This document shows positions 20,001 through 28,653 of a stretch of 64,000 nucleotides of DNA, one piece after another. Each line of letters starts with the position of its first letter. Position 1 is the first letter of the stretch. The translations under genes and the position numbers were made by a program. This stretch comes from Paracoccaceae bacterium. GTDB taxonomy: Bacteria > Pseudomonadota > Alphaproteobacteria > Rhodobacterales > Rhodobacteraceae. The stretch spans positions 63,047-127,046 of the forward strand of contig JAGRDO010000006.1 of the NCBI GenBank assembly GCA_020447005.1, written 5' to 3'. Under the pieces are notes generated by a model that saw only the letters and a program-made list of their open reading frames with translations, searched no databases and had not been told where the DNA came from.

Positions 20001-20617
20001 CGACCCAGAAGGTCCAGCGAGAGTTTGCCCGTCGCATTGGAATAGCCCGCATCCAGCGACAGAACCCCGTCAACGCCGCCCAGACGTTTGACAGCAAGTT
20101 TGGCCTGCCCGGCGCCGTCACCCAGAACCAGGGAACCTTCCAGCGACAGCGAAACCTCTGTGCCAAGCACGCTTGGGCCAAGGTGGACGCGATCCGCGCG
20201 AAGACTGTCGATGGCGACGGAAACCGGCAATTCCGGCAGGGCAAAACCCGATGCCTCGGCCGAAGCGCCGTCACCCGGCGGAAGCCTCTCAAGATCGATT
20301 TCGCGGGCCGACATCTCGGCAATCTCGATACGCCCGCGCAGAAGGGCCGACCTGCTCCAGGAAATCGCGCCGTCGCGCACCGTCAGCCAGACACCGCTGT
20401 CATCGGCGATGCTGAGTTCGTCAAACGTGGCCCGGGACGAAAACGCACCCGCAAATCCCGTAATCCTTACGGTCCGGTCCCCACCGGAAAGATTGTCCTC
20501 TAGAAGGGCGGTCAGATAGTCGCGGTCGCTGTCAGAAGGCGCGGTCTGACCGGCCTCCTGTGCAAAGGCAACGGTGGCACCCAGACAAACAACCATGGCG
20601 GCAAAAAGACGTCGCAT
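17072..20617 (-). CDS. tamB: Translocation and assembly module protein TamB
   Basis: Very long periplasm-spanning inner-membrane protein that works with TamA in outer-membrane protein insertion and phospholipid transport. The 1181-residue protein has an N-terminal hydrophobic segment (MRRLFAAMVVCLGATVAFA), a long beta-rich AsmA-like body, and the C-terminal DUF490 signature (RGRLDILGKRFTIDEGQVQL, LPEEEVIAHILFGRSL, DLTLKGSVGSDG...VGVYYERNY). Its ATG overlaps the tamA stop by one base (TGATG), the classic tamAB coupling. Confidence 0.94.
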   Translation of the reverse strand: MRRLFAAMVVCLGATVAFAQEAGQTAPSDSDRDYLTALLEDNLSGGDRTVRITGFAGAFSSRATFDELSIADDSGVWLTVRDGAISWSRSALLRGRIEIAEMSAREIDLERLPPGDGASAEASGFALPELPVSVAIDSLRADRVHLGPSVLGTEVSLSLEGSLVLGDGAGQAKLAVKRLGGVDGVLSLDAGYSNATGKLSLDLLGREARDGIAVNLIGLPGAPSVEFAIHGSGSINDFQADVVLSTDGAPRLGGTVTLAKAQETGSAQQFSVRLSGDLAPLFQPEYRDFFGTAAALEADGQRSAAGDLDLERFSLSTRGIDLSGHLAISAGGLPEKAELTAHLGLGDGTAMLLPLTGDPTRLERADLKLSYDRGSGDKWSLSGAVRGFERGGNRIGDIRLSGLGSVQSGSGAVADLRGIDGALEFGAGRIAVADPALADAIGTEVSGRFAFDWQKDAPLHLADIGLKGAGFDISGLADFKIGADGPEVTGEANADVEDMARYSAVAGRDLSGKATMRLKGTAGLLSGIFDVTAEVAGVDLTVDQPEADGLLRGASQVSASVRRDLDGIEIRDFAAKLEAAEIGARGKVSSKSIALDISATLDDLSALGAAYGGSLAARASVTGAPDALTVNLTGQSEDLSLGSAEADRVLAGSTQLALQAERTAGRFWLNSLSLNNRNLTAKAEGTDAAGAQQLTLSLALRDMALLTPDFPGPLNVSGTVVEDGANYRLNLEATGPGATKAELGGSVSAALDRADLAVRGSLQSGILNPFLAPQHIDGPVSFDIRVAGPLTLNSVTGTITASDLRLVAPTLGAELQQISLRVTAANAKAEVSAQARVKGGGRLELSGPIGMTSPFRADLSVRMDGVVLQDPQLYETMATGLVQLTGPLTGGAIARGSITLGTTEIRVATDGFGSAAALPGLEHINEPEASRETRRRAGLLKEGGPEGAGASYGLDIRLNAPGRLFVRGRGLDAELGGAIRITGTTDNATPVGQFRLIRGRLDILGKRFTIDEGQVQLQGALVPYIRFAASTESDGITGTIMIEGDATEPEVRFYSNPELPEEEVIAHILFGRSLANLSAFQAAQLASAVATLAGKGGEGLVARLRSGIGLDDLDVTTDESGAAALRAGKYLSEKVYSDLTVGSDGTSRINLNFDVRKDLTLKGSVGSDGSTGVGVYYERNY

Positions 20618-22437
20618 CAGAAAGCCTGCCCGATACCGATGTAAAACTGCACTCCGCCTGATCCACCCGAAACCGGAACGCCGATGTCGAGGCGGATCGG
20701 CCCGATACCGGTATTATACCGCGCCCCAATGCCGGCACCCGAATGCCAGCGGCCCGTACCGCCCATAAGCTCGGCATCGCTGATAAAGCCGGCATCATAG
20801 AAGGCAACCGCGCCTATGGTGTCGGTCACGGCAAAGCGGGCCTCGCCCGTCAGGCCGGCAAAGCTCATCCCGCCGGTTGTCGTCGTGACAGCCCCTTGGG
20901 TGATCGTACTGCCCAGCGACTGGTAGGGCTGGCCCCTGACCGTTCCGCCCCCGCCCGAGGCAAAGAGGTAATCCGGTGGCGTGTCAAGCAGCGCCGGGCC
21001 GACGACCGTTCCGAATTGCATGCGCCCGGCCAGCACCAGACGATCGTCCGTGCCCAGGCCGCGATATCCCCGCAGATCCCCGGAAAGACGAATGCCGGAA
21101 CCCGTCCGGCCAAAGCCCAGGAAAGGTGTGGCAACCGTCTGAAGATAATAGCCGTGCGCCGTGTCCAGCACATTGTCGCGCTTGTCCCAAGTCAGCGAAA
21201 CCGGCAGGGCGAGGCGTTCGTAGCTGCGGGCGCCAAACGGATAATCCGCATTGATGCTGGCATAGGACAGACCCGCCTCGGCATGCAGGTAATCGCCAAA
21301 CCCGCGTGTCAGGCCAAAGGAAAACTCGGTCGAGGTCAGCGTGGTGGCGAAAAGTTCGGATTTGTCCATTCCGAATGCAAGAAATGCAGAGGCATCGGTG
21401 ACCGGCGTCGCGGGGCGATCAATTCTTGCGCCCAGCGAATAGCCGACCGCATTGCCGGAACTGCCGATCTGGGTCACGGCCCCATCGACACGCAACCGTT
21501 CCGCGCCCCCGAAAAGATTGCGGTGCAACCAATAGCCCGAAAGGTTCAGGCCCTCGGTGCTCGACAGTTCGGCGCCGAAACCGAAACGGCGCAGTTTTTC
21601 CTCGACAAGCACGACGTCCACATCAAGCGTGTCGCCGGGGCCAAGCGCGTCCGCCTCGCTGACCGCGACCGAACGGAAAACCCCCGTGTCACGCAGCCTT
21701 GCCGCAACCTTCTTCAATTCGGCGGGGCTATAGATCTCTCCGGTCGGGAAGCCGGCAATCTTGGCAAGGCGGCGTTCCTTCATCCGTTCCTGGCCGGTCA
21801 TGCGGATGGTACCGAACCTTGCCAGTGGCCCCGGCTCCAGCACGATCTCAGAAGCGACCGTCGCGGACCGGTGATCGGCGACGATATCCTGCCCGGCGAC
21901 GTCTGCCTTCGGGTGTCCGGTGTTTCGCCAGCCTTCGACACCGGCGCTTGCCGCGGCGACGATCGCGGCCGACTTCGCGGGCAAGGTGTCGCGATAATCG
22001 GAAGGCAGCTCGGTCCCTTTGGCATAGGGTTTCATGCGGGCTGCCGAGAACCGGAAGAGCGGGCCGGGCTGAACCTCGATACGGATTTCGCGGATCGAGG
22101 TCGGCGCTTCCAGCGGCGCAATCTCGGCCGCCTCGCGCCCATCGACCAGAATATGGATCACACCGGAATAGTAGCCCTCTGAATAAAGCGCCCCCACCAA
22201 TCGGCCGTAATCGGCGCGTGCCGCCGCAAAAAGACTGAGCGGGTCGGTTTCACCGTCAGCTTTCGCCTGAACCGAAAGAGAGGACGCCTGAAGGGATTTG
22301 AGCAGCTCGGGGCTGGCCGCCGGGGCGGAAAAGACCAACCGTTCGAGGGAAAGGGCCGGAACCGGGCAGACAAGCAGCGCGGCGCCGGAAAGCGCCCCGA
22401 TCGTGCCCCGGATCACGCCCTTCAGTCGAACACTCAT
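20617..22437 (-). CDS. tamA: Outer-membrane assembly protein TamA (Omp85 family)
   Basis: Outer-membrane beta-barrel partner of TamB. The 606-residue precursor has a signal peptide (MSVRLKGVIRG...CPVPALS), POTRA domains to about residue 280, and an Omp85 barrel with SNAVGYSLGARIDRP, LPVSLTWDKRDNVLDTAHG, LFASGGGGTVRGQPYQS (the VRGY/F-type loop) and GIGPIRLDIGVPV. The start at 22437 has an AGGGGCAGGGG ribosome-binding site directly upstream; the longer reading frame to 22515 lacks one. The 115-base gap from the upstream binding-protein gene may hold its promoter. Confidence 0.93.
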   Translation of the reverse strand: MSVRLKGVIRGTIGALSGAALLVCPVPALSLERLVFSAPAASPELLKSLQASSLSVQAKADGETDPLSLFAAARADYGRLVGALYSEGYYSGVIHILVDGREAAEIAPLEAPTSIREIRIEVQPGPLFRFSAARMKPYAKGTELPSDYRDTLPAKSAAIVAAASAGVEGWRNTGHPKADVAGQDIVADHRSATVASEIVLEPGPLARFGTIRMTGQERMKERRLAKIAGFPTGEIYSPAELKKVAARLRDTGVFRSVAVSEADALGPGDTLDVDVVLVEEKLRRFGFGAELSSTEGLNLSGYWLHRNLFGGAERLRVDGAVTQIGSSGNAVGYSLGARIDRPATPVTDASAFLAFGMDKSELFATTLTSTEFSFGLTRGFGDYLHAEAGLSYASINADYPFGARSYERLALPVSLTWDKRDNVLDTAHGYYLQTVATPFLGFGRTGSGIRLSGDLRGYRGLGTDDRLVLAGRMQFGTVVGPALLDTPPDYLFASGGGGTVRGQPYQSLGSTITQGAVTTTTGGMSFAGLTGEARFAVTDTIGAVAFYDAGFISDAELMGGTGRWHSGAGIGARYNTGIGPIRLDIGVPVSGGSGGVQFYIGIGQAF

Positions 22438-22552
22438 CCCCTGCCCCTCGTACCCGCAATCCTTTGCCCTTCGTCGCAGCATTCCTTGCGGATATCCAGT
22501 CTTGGCGCGGGCCATCCGGCGCGTTTCTGCCCAGTCTTGACGAAGATGTGAA

Positions 22553-23587
22553 TCACTTGCGGTTCAACGCCGACTCCCACTCGTCAAGGAAGGCTTTTCG
22601 CTTGAAGGCATCAAGAAAGACAAGAAGACCGGGATCAAGCCGCATGGGCCGCAAATGTGGGCTGGCAAACAGCGCGGCACCGTCAATGGGCGGCAGCCCC
22701 GCCTTTTCCCGGATAAGCTGGCGCCCGTTGGGTGACAGCAGAAAATCCAGGAATGCACCACCCAATTCAGGGTGTCTGGCGGTTCGGGGCACAAGGCCCG
22801 TCCGCAACAGGGTCAGCGTGTAATCCTCCAGCTCGACCACGACGTCATCCTTATTGTCGGCAAGCCGTGGCCCGGCGTAACTGCCCAGGACATTGTAAGC
22901 CAGCACCAGCCGGCCATGTTTCAGGTCTGAAATCATTTCGTTGGACGATGTGTAAAGCCGGGGCGAAAGACCGCCCAACACTTCGGCAAGCCGCCAGAAA
23001 CTGTCCGATTGACGAACGTCCTGCGTCGCAAAAAGGTAGCCCGCCCCAGAGCGTGCCGGATCATAGGTGCCGATGCGCCCGCGAAACAGGCCCGGGTCAT
23101 CGCGCAGCAACTCGATCAGATCACGCCGGGTCTGCGGCAACTGATGCGCGCCAAGTGCTTTGCGCGACACGATCAGCACCACATTTTCCTGCGCGAAGGC
23201 GAACAGCCGGTCCTGCCAGCGGGCCCAGCCTGGCAGCGCCTCGGAAAGGGCCGAACGGACCGGGGCCGCAAAGCCGTCATTGGCCAGTTTCATCTGAAGG
23301 TCCATCGCCGAGGAGATGACCAGATCGAATGCCTTTCCCTCGTCATTGATCGCCGCATAAACCTCTTGCGAATTGGCGACGGTGTAGCTGATCGCGATCC
23401 CGGGATTAGCTGCCTGAAAGGCCTCGATCACCGGGCGCATGACGTCCGTGTCCGTGGTCGACAGGATTGAAAGTTCACGGCCGGGCTGACCGGCCGGAGG
23501 AAAGAGAACCTCTTCCTCGACGGTGAAACCTCCGGCAACCGACCCGAGAAGCAGGATCAGGCCAAGGGCAACAACAAACGCGCGCAT
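22553..23587 (-). CDS. Periplasmic binding-protein-like partner of the TctE sensor kinase
   Basis: Solute-binding-protein fold (iron/AfuA-like, SBP_bac_11) of 344 residues with a signal-like N-terminus (MRAFVVALGLILLLGSVAGG). It contains LSILSTTDTDVMRPVIEAF, NPGIAISYTVANSQEVYAAI and GAFLDFLLSPNGRQLIREKAGLPP. No permease or ATPase gene is near. It follows the tctD-tctE pair with a 31-base overlap into the kinase gene. This resembles PgtC, the binding-protein-like regulator encoded with the PgtA/PgtB two-component system. It is therefore more likely a periplasmic signal receptor than an importer subunit; this role is inferred from context. Confidence 0.72.
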   Translation of the reverse strand: MRAFVVALGLILLLGSVAGGFTVEEEVLFPPAGQPGRELSILSTTDTDVMRPVIEAFQAANPGIAISYTVANSQEVYAAINDEGKAFDLVISSAMDLQMKLANDGFAAPVRSALSEALPGWARWQDRLFAFAQENVVLIVSRKALGAHQLPQTRRDLIELLRDDPGLFRGRIGTYDPARSGAGYLFATQDVRQSDSFWRLAEVLGGLSPRLYTSSNEMISDLKHGRLVLAYNVLGSYAGPRLADNKDDVVVELEDYTLTLLRTGLVPRTARHPELGGAFLDFLLSPNGRQLIREKAGLPPIDGAALFASPHLRPMRLDPGLLVFLDAFKRKAFLDEWESALNRK

Positions 23588-24924
23588 GTTCCTCCCCCTT
23601 CACGATCAACGATTTCAAAGCGCCCGCCATGGGCGGCGGCGACTTCGCTGACGATCGTCAGCCCCAGCCCCGAGCCGATCACGTCCGAGGCATTCTCGCC
23701 CCGCGCAAAACGCTTGGTCAGACGTGACGTCCCCTGCCCGCCAAGGCCCCTGCCGCGGTCCGCCACCTCGACAACCGCCGCGCCGTCACGCCGCAGCGTC
23801 AGTTCCACTGTCGTCTCGGGCGGCGAATATTTTACGGCATTGTCGATCAGATTGCGCAACGCCGCCTCGATCAGCGCCCTGTCCCCCTGCACCACGACCG
23901 GTTCGACCGACATCCTGATCGTCAGGTCTTTCAAGTCGGCTGTCGGGGCAAATGCTTCGGACTGCGCGGCGATAAGCCGGGCCAGATCAACCGCTTCGTC
24001 AGCCAGCCGGTCCGAGCGCGCGACGACGGTCGCATGGTCCAGCAACTGTCCCGCCGAACGGCTGCTTTCCTCGACCGCGCGTATCACCGCGCGCAACGTT
24101 TCGCGTGTTTCTTCCGAATTGCTTTGGCGCAACGCGATTTCTGCCCTAGCACGCACGGTCGCCAGTGGTGTGCGGATATGGTGCGCCGCCTCGGCGATAA
24201 ACGTCTCGGTCCGGCTCAGCGCGCCGCGCAACCGGGCGATGAAGCCATTCAGCGCCGTTATCAGCGGGCGCAGTTCGACAGGGGTCGGGTGGTCGACTGC
24301 ACGCAGATCCTGAGGCCCCCGTCTTCCAACCGCGTCGGCAAGCCGGTTGATCGGGCCAAGCACGTTTCCCGCCGTCAAAAGCGATAGCGCCGCGGCCAGA
24401 ACGAATGACCCCAGACCAATGGCTGCCGCGCGCTGGGCCACGCTCTGCGCGATTGCCTCTTGTCCCTGCCGCGTCTGCGCGACCATGACCATGACCGGCA
24501 CCGGCTTGCGCGCAACCAGAACCGTTCGCACGACCGCGGCAATGCGAACCTCGGTGTCACGGTAGGGCATCGTGTAAAAGACCGGCGCGGCCGCTGCATC
24601 GGTCTTTGGCGGCTGCGGCAGGTCGGGATAGCCGGTCAACGTGTCGTCCCCGGTGGTGATCCGGTAAAAGACGCGGTCGGCGCTGATCGATCCCAGAATC
24701 GAAAATGCCTCATATGGCAGGTCGACGTTCACTCCATCGTCGCCGCCCTGAAGGCTTTCTGAAATCGCCAGGGTCGCGGCGCCAAGCACCCCGTCCTGCG
24801 TCGCTTCGGCCGCCTCGTCCGCAACTGTCCGCACCGTAAAATAAAGAACGATCGCCAGAACGGCCGCAATCCCGAGAAGTTGAAGGACAAGCCGTAGCCT
24901 TAGCGAAACCGAAGCGCGATTCAT
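23557..24924 (-). CDS. tctE: Sensor histidine kinase, TctE family
   Basis: Membrane sensor kinase predicted to detect tricarboxylates or related acids and phosphorylate TctD. The 455-residue protein starts MNRASVSLRLRLVLQLL with a first membrane segment. A periplasmic domain of roughly 130 residues and a second membrane segment (GLGSFVLAAALSLLTAG) follow, then HAMP, the H-box AEAAHHIRTPLATVRA, and N, G1 and G2 boxes (LRNLIDNAVKYSPP, VADRGRGLGG, IGSGLGLTIVSEVA). The start at 24924 overlaps the tctD stop by four bases. It faces the divergent tctCBA operon. Confidence 0.9.
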   Translation of the reverse strand: MNRASVSLRLRLVLQLLGIAAVLAIVLYFTVRTVADEAAEATQDGVLGAATLAISESLQGGDDGVNVDLPYEAFSILGSISADRVFYRITTGDDTLTGYPDLPQPPKTDAAAAPVFYTMPYRDTEVRIAAVVRTVLVARKPVPVMVMVAQTRQGQEAIAQSVAQRAAAIGLGSFVLAAALSLLTAGNVLGPINRLADAVGRRGPQDLRAVDHPTPVELRPLITALNGFIARLRGALSRTETFIAEAAHHIRTPLATVRARAEIALRQSNSEETRETLRAVIRAVEESSRSAGQLLDHATVVARSDRLADEAVDLARLIAAQSEAFAPTADLKDLTIRMSVEPVVVQGDRALIEAALRNLIDNAVKYSPPETTVELTLRRDGAAVVEVADRGRGLGGQGTSRLTKRFARGENASDVIGSGLGLTIVSEVAAAHGGRFEIVDREGGGTCARLLLPLA

Positions 24925-25586
24925 TCCGCAATCAGCCGGTAGCCGACGCCCCGAATGGTGTCGATTCTGGCGCCGGAGCCTTCCAGTTTCTTGCGAAGAC
25001 GGGCGACATAGACCTCGATCGCATTGTCCGTCACGCTTTCGGCATAGGAAAAAAGCCGATCGCATATCTGCGCCTTGGAATGGATCCGCTCGGGTGCGGC
25101 TATCAGAATCTCCAGCAGCCGCAGTTCGCGGTTGCGAAGTTCGCGCTCTTCACCGCCGACCGAAAGGCTCGCATTCAGCGGATTGAAGACCAGCCCGGCG
25201 AATTGCTGCACGGTCTGCAACGCGGCCCCCCTGCGCCGCAAAACCGCGCGGCAGCGCGCCTCAAGCTCGGAAAAGTCGAAGGGTTTGGTGACATAATCGT
25301 CCGCCCCGAGGTCAAGGACATTGACCCGGTCCGAAACCTCGGCCCGCGCCGTCATCACGATGATCGGCGTATCGCGCCCCCGGCGCCGTTCCTGCCGCAG
25401 AAAATCGCGCCCGTCGCCGTCGGGCAGCGAGATGTCGAGAAGGATCAGATCGTAAGATGCCGCAGCAAGACAATCCAGGGCCTCGGCCAGCGTCCCCGCC
25501 GGGTCGACGGCATGACCATCGAGCCGCAGCCGTTCGGCGACGGATTGCGAAAGGTCCGGGTTGTCTTCAACCAAAAGAAACCGCAT
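24921..25586 (-). CDS. tctD: Response regulator, TctD family
   Basis: OmpR-type transcription factor of 221 residues. The receiver domain starts MRFLLVEDNPDLSQSVAERL and holds the phospho-acceptor Asp in LILLDISLPDGDG and the conserved Lys in DDYVTKPFDF. The C-terminal winged helix has SYAESVTDNAIEVYVARLRKKLEG. The ATG at 25584-25586 is the natural receiver start; longer reading frames run into the divergent promoter region. It probably activates tctCBA, whose start lies 127 bases away on the other strand. Confidence 0.92.
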   Translation of the reverse strand: MRFLLVEDNPDLSQSVAERLRLDGHAVDPAGTLAEALDCLAAASYDLILLDISLPDGDGRDFLRQERRRGRDTPIIVMTARAEVSDRVNVLDLGADDYVTKPFDFSELEARCRAVLRRRGAALQTVQQFAGLVFNPLNASLSVGGEERELRNRELRLLEILIAAPERIHSKAQICDRLFSYAESVTDNAIEVYVARLRKKLEGSGARIDTIRGVGYRLIAE

Positions 25587-25605
25587 CGTACCCCAACGCC
25601 TCTCG

Positions 25606-25621
25606 TGACAGGTTCCTGTCA
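25606..25621. promoter_or_regulatory. Palindrome TGACAGG-TT-CCTGTCA in the tctD/tctC divergent promoter region
   Basis: Perfect seven-base arms around TT lie 20 bases before the tctD start and about 90 before tctC. The place suits a binding site that controls one or both transcripts. OmpR-type regulators more often use direct repeats, so the binding factor is open. Confidence 0.5.
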
Positions 25622-25713
25622 GCTTCGGCGCGAATCGTACCGCACGCAAGGGGCACGAAACCGGCTTTGGCCGGGAAAGCGGCCTGCAAAAAGTCTGCAA
25701 CAGGGAGAAGATC

Positions 25714-26682
25714 ATGAAATTCACGATACTCAAGACACTGGGCGCCAGCGCCGCACTCAGCCTGATGGCCGCTTCCACCGCCTGGTCGACCGAATGTATC
25801 GCGCCGGCGAACCCCGGTGGTGGCTGGGATTTCACCTGCCGCCAGATCGGCAAGATCCTTTTCGACATCAAGCAGGTTGATGCGCCGGTTCAGGTCACCA
25901 ACATGGCTGGCGCCGGCGGCGGTCTGGCCTTTTCCACCGTTGTGGCCGAACGGAATGATGACCCCGATCTGATCGTCGCCGCATCATCGGCAACGACCAC
26001 CCGGCTTGCGCAGAAGGCCTTCGGCGACGCGACCGCCGATCAGGTCCGTTTTGTCGGTGCGATCGGCGCTGATCCCGGCGTCATCGTCGTTGCGGCCGAC
26101 AGCCCGTTCCAGTCGCTGACCGATCTTGTCGAGGCGATCAAGGCCGACCCCGCTTCGGTGGCCTTCGCGGGCGGTTCCGCCGCGGGCGGGTTTGACCACA
26201 TGAAACCGCTTCAGGTCCTCAAGGCCGCGGGCTTCAACGACATCACCGCTGTCAAGTATATCGGTGTCGATGGCGGCGCGGATGCGATCACCCAGACTGT
26301 GGGCGGCTTTACCCAGGCGATGACGGGCGACATGTCCGAAATCGTCGGCTTCATCAACTCGGGCGAAGTACGCGCGCTGGCCGTTCTGACCGAAGAGCGC
26401 GTGCCGGGCTTTGACCAGATCCCCACGGCGCGCGAGCAGGGCTATGACGTTGTCGCGGTGAACTGGCGCGGGCTTTATGTTCCGGGCGGCATCTCGGACG
26501 CGGACTTCCAGAAATGGGCCGACCGTCTTCAGGCCGTTGCCGACAGCGATGAATGGAAGCAGGCCATGGCCGATAACGGTCTGGCGCCCTTCACCAAGGT
26601 CGGCGCAGACTTCCAGAACTGGATCAACGACGTCATTGCCCAGACCGCCGAACTCAGCCGCGAAATCGGTGTGATCCAGTGA
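25714..26682 (+). CDS. tctC: Tricarboxylate-binding periplasmic protein TctC
   Basis: Extracytoplasmic receptor of a tripartite tricarboxylate transporter. The 322-residue precursor starts with a signal peptide (MKFTILKTLGASAALSLMAASTAWS), then ECIAPANPGGGWDFTCRQIGKIL, the ANPGGGWD ligand loop of the family, and VQVTNMAGAGGGLAF. The ATG follows GGGAGAAGATC. The ligand could be citrate or another di- or tricarboxylate; the sequence does not tell. First gene of tctC-tctB-tctA-atuA-like-DUF4387. Confidence 0.93.
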   Translation: MKFTILKTLGASAALSLMAASTAWSTECIAPANPGGGWDFTCRQIGKILFDIKQVDAPVQVTNMAGAGGGLAFSTVVAERNDDPDLIVAASSATTTRLAQKAFGDATADQVRFVGAIGADPGVIVVAADSPFQSLTDLVEAIKADPASVAFAGGSAAGGFDHMKPLQVLKAAGFNDITAVKYIGVDGGADAITQTVGGFTQAMTGDMSEIVGFINSGEVRALAVLTEERVPGFDQIPTAREQGYDVVAVNWRGLYVPGGISDADFQKWADRLQAVADSDEWKQAMADNGLAPFTKVGADFQNWINDVIAQTAELSREIGVIQ

Positions 26683-27122
26683 TCAGGACCGACCGCATCT
26701 TCGGGGTGGTCGTAATTCTCGTGGCGCTCGCGTATATCGCGAGCGCCTACAATCTTCCCCCCGGCAACGTTTTCGACAAGCTTGGTCCCAAGGCCTTTCC
26801 CATCGTGATCGGTATCGGAATGGCGATCTGCGCCGCCGTCATGGTCCTGCGGCCGGACGCGGAACCGGATTGGCCGGGGCAAAAAACGCTGCTGTCGCTT
26901 GCCTTCGCGACCGCGATGCTGATCGGCTACGCCTATGCGCTGAAACCGATGGGTTTTCTGGCGCCGACCGCCATTGCGGCCGCGGTGCTCAGCTATCAGA
27001 TCAGCCCGAAAAGGGTCCCGGCCATCCTGACCGGGCTTGGCCTTTCCATCGGCCTTTTCATCATCTTCAAATATGCGCTGGGCCTCAGCCTGTTTGCCCT
27101 GCCGCGCAGCCTGACCGGCTGA
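26679..27122 (+). CDS. tctB: Tripartite tricarboxylate transporter small subunit TctB
   Basis: Small membrane subunit of 147 residues with four hydrophobic segments, starting MIRTDRIFGVVVILVALAYI. It uses a GTG start that overlaps the tctC stop (GTGA). The low-complexity middle and GPKAFPIVIGIGMAIC match the TctB family, which is poorly conserved in sequence; position between tctC and tctA supports the call. Confidence 0.9.
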   Translation: MIRTDRIFGVVVILVALAYIASAYNLPPGNVFDKLGPKAFPIVIGIGMAICAAVMVLRPDAEPDWPGQKTLLSLAFATAMLIGYAYALKPMGFLAPTAIAAAVLSYQISPKRVPAILTGLGLSIGLFIIFKYALGLSLFALPRSLTG

Positions 27123-27132
27123 GGGGGAACCC

Positions 27133-28653
27133 ATGGACCTGTTTTCGAACCTCGCGCTTGGGTTTTCCATCGCGCTGACGCCATGGACGCTCATCCTGGC
27201 CGTGATCGGTTGCTTTCTTGGCACGATCATCGGCGCCCTGCCCGGGCTTGGCCCGTCGAACGGTGTCGCGATCCTGATCCCGATCACCTTTTCGATGGGG
27301 CTTGATGCCACGGCCGCACTCGTCTTGCTGACGTCGGTCTATTACGGCGCGATGTATGGTGGCCGGATCAGCTCGATCCTGCTGAACATCCCCGGCGATG
27401 AACCGGCAATGATGACAACGCTTGACGGCTATCCAATGGCCAAGCAAGGTCGCGCGGGCGACGCGCTGGTCATCTCGGGCGTTGCCTCCTTCGTGGGCGC
27501 GCTGCTCGCGACGATTGCTCTGGCGCTGGTCGCGCCCTATCTGGCCCGCATCGCCTATAAATTCGGACCTGCCGAATATTTCGCGCTCTATACGCTGGCC
27601 TTCGCCACGCTGGGCGGGATGGCGTCGAACAATCAGGCCAAAGCGGCGCTTGCCTCGTTCATCGGGCTTGCCATCGCTCTGATCGGGCTCGACAACAATT
27701 CGGGCTTCGCGCGGTTTACCGGCGGCAATCTGCATCTCAGCGACGGGATCGATTTTCTGGTGGCCATCGTCGGGCTTTTTGCGGTGTCCGAAGTCTTCAT
27801 CTTCATCGAAACCCACGGCAAGAGCAGCGCAGTCGGCGTCAAGCTTGGCAAGGTCACCGTGCCCTGGGCCGAAATGTGGTCAACCCGCTGGACGATGCTT
27901 CGATCCTCGGTCGTGGGCTTCATCGCGGGCGTTCTGCCCGGCGCCGGGGCATCGCTTGGTTCCTTCATGACCTATATGATGGAAAAGGGCATAGCGGGTG
28001 AAAAGGGCGGCTTTGGCACGGGTGTGGCCAAGGGCGTGGCCGCGCCCGAGGCGGGCAACAATGCCGCCGCCGGGGGTGCCCTCGTGCCGATGCTGACCCT
28101 CGGCGTTCCGGGGTCTGGCACCACGGCGGTGTTGCTTGCGGTCCTCATGACACTGAACATCACGCCGGGTCCGACGCTTTTCGCCGACCGCCCGGACGTG
28201 ATCTGGGGCCTGATCGCCGCTCTGCTGATCGCGAATTTCGTGCTCTTGCTGATGAACGTGCCGATGGTGAAGATCTTCGTGAAGATCCTCATGGTTCCGC
28301 CTGCCGTTCTGCTGCCGGGTGTCACGATGATTTCCTTCGTCGGGATCTATTCGCTTTCGGGCAGCTATTTCGATCTGGTGCTGATGATCCTCTTCGGCGT
28401 CATGGGCTATGTGTTCCGAAAGATGGACATACCCACCGTGCCGGTGATCCTTGGCATCCTTCTCGGCTATCAGATGGAAAACAACCTGCGCCACGCTATG
28501 ACGCTTTCGGGTGGTGAATGGACCTATCTCTTCTCTTCGCCAATCGCGATCGGGCTTTGGATCGCCGCGGTTCTCGGCTTTGTCGCGCCGATGTTTCTGC
28601 GCGGCATTCTGAAGAAGCCGCCGATGCCCGAAACCGATAGTACGGTCGACTGA
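27133..28653 (+). CDS. tctA: Tripartite tricarboxylate transporter large subunit TctA
   Basis: Twelve-segment membrane transporter of 506 residues. The family signature GALPGLGPSNGVAILIPITFSMG is near the N-terminus; YYGAMYGGRISSILLNIPGDEPAMMTTLDGYPMAKQG and the mirrored GVLPGAGASLGSFMTYMMEK and PEAGNNAAAGGALVPMLTLGVPGSGTTAVLL are also seen. The ATG follows GAGGGGGAACCC. It overlaps the next gene by one base (TGATG), so the DUF1446 protein is made with the transporter. Confidence 0.95.
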   Translation: MDLFSNLALGFSIALTPWTLILAVIGCFLGTIIGALPGLGPSNGVAILIPITFSMGLDATAALVLLTSVYYGAMYGGRISSILLNIPGDEPAMMTTLDGYPMAKQGRAGDALVISGVASFVGALLATIALALVAPYLARIAYKFGPAEYFALYTLAFATLGGMASNNQAKAALASFIGLAIALIGLDNNSGFARFTGGNLHLSDGIDFLVAIVGLFAVSEVFIFIETHGKSSAVGVKLGKVTVPWAEMWSTRWTMLRSSVVGFIAGVLPGAGASLGSFMTYMMEKGIAGEKGGFGTGVAKGVAAPEAGNNAAAGGALVPMLTLGVPGSGTTAVLLAVLMTLNITPGPTLFADRPDVIWGLIAALLIANFVLLLMNVPMVKIFVKILMVPPAVLLPGVTMISFVGIYSLSGSYFDLVLMILFGVMGYVFRKMDIPTVPVILGILLGYQMENNLRHAMTLSGGEWTYLFSSPIAIGLWIAAVLGFVAPMFLRGILKKPPMPETDSTVD

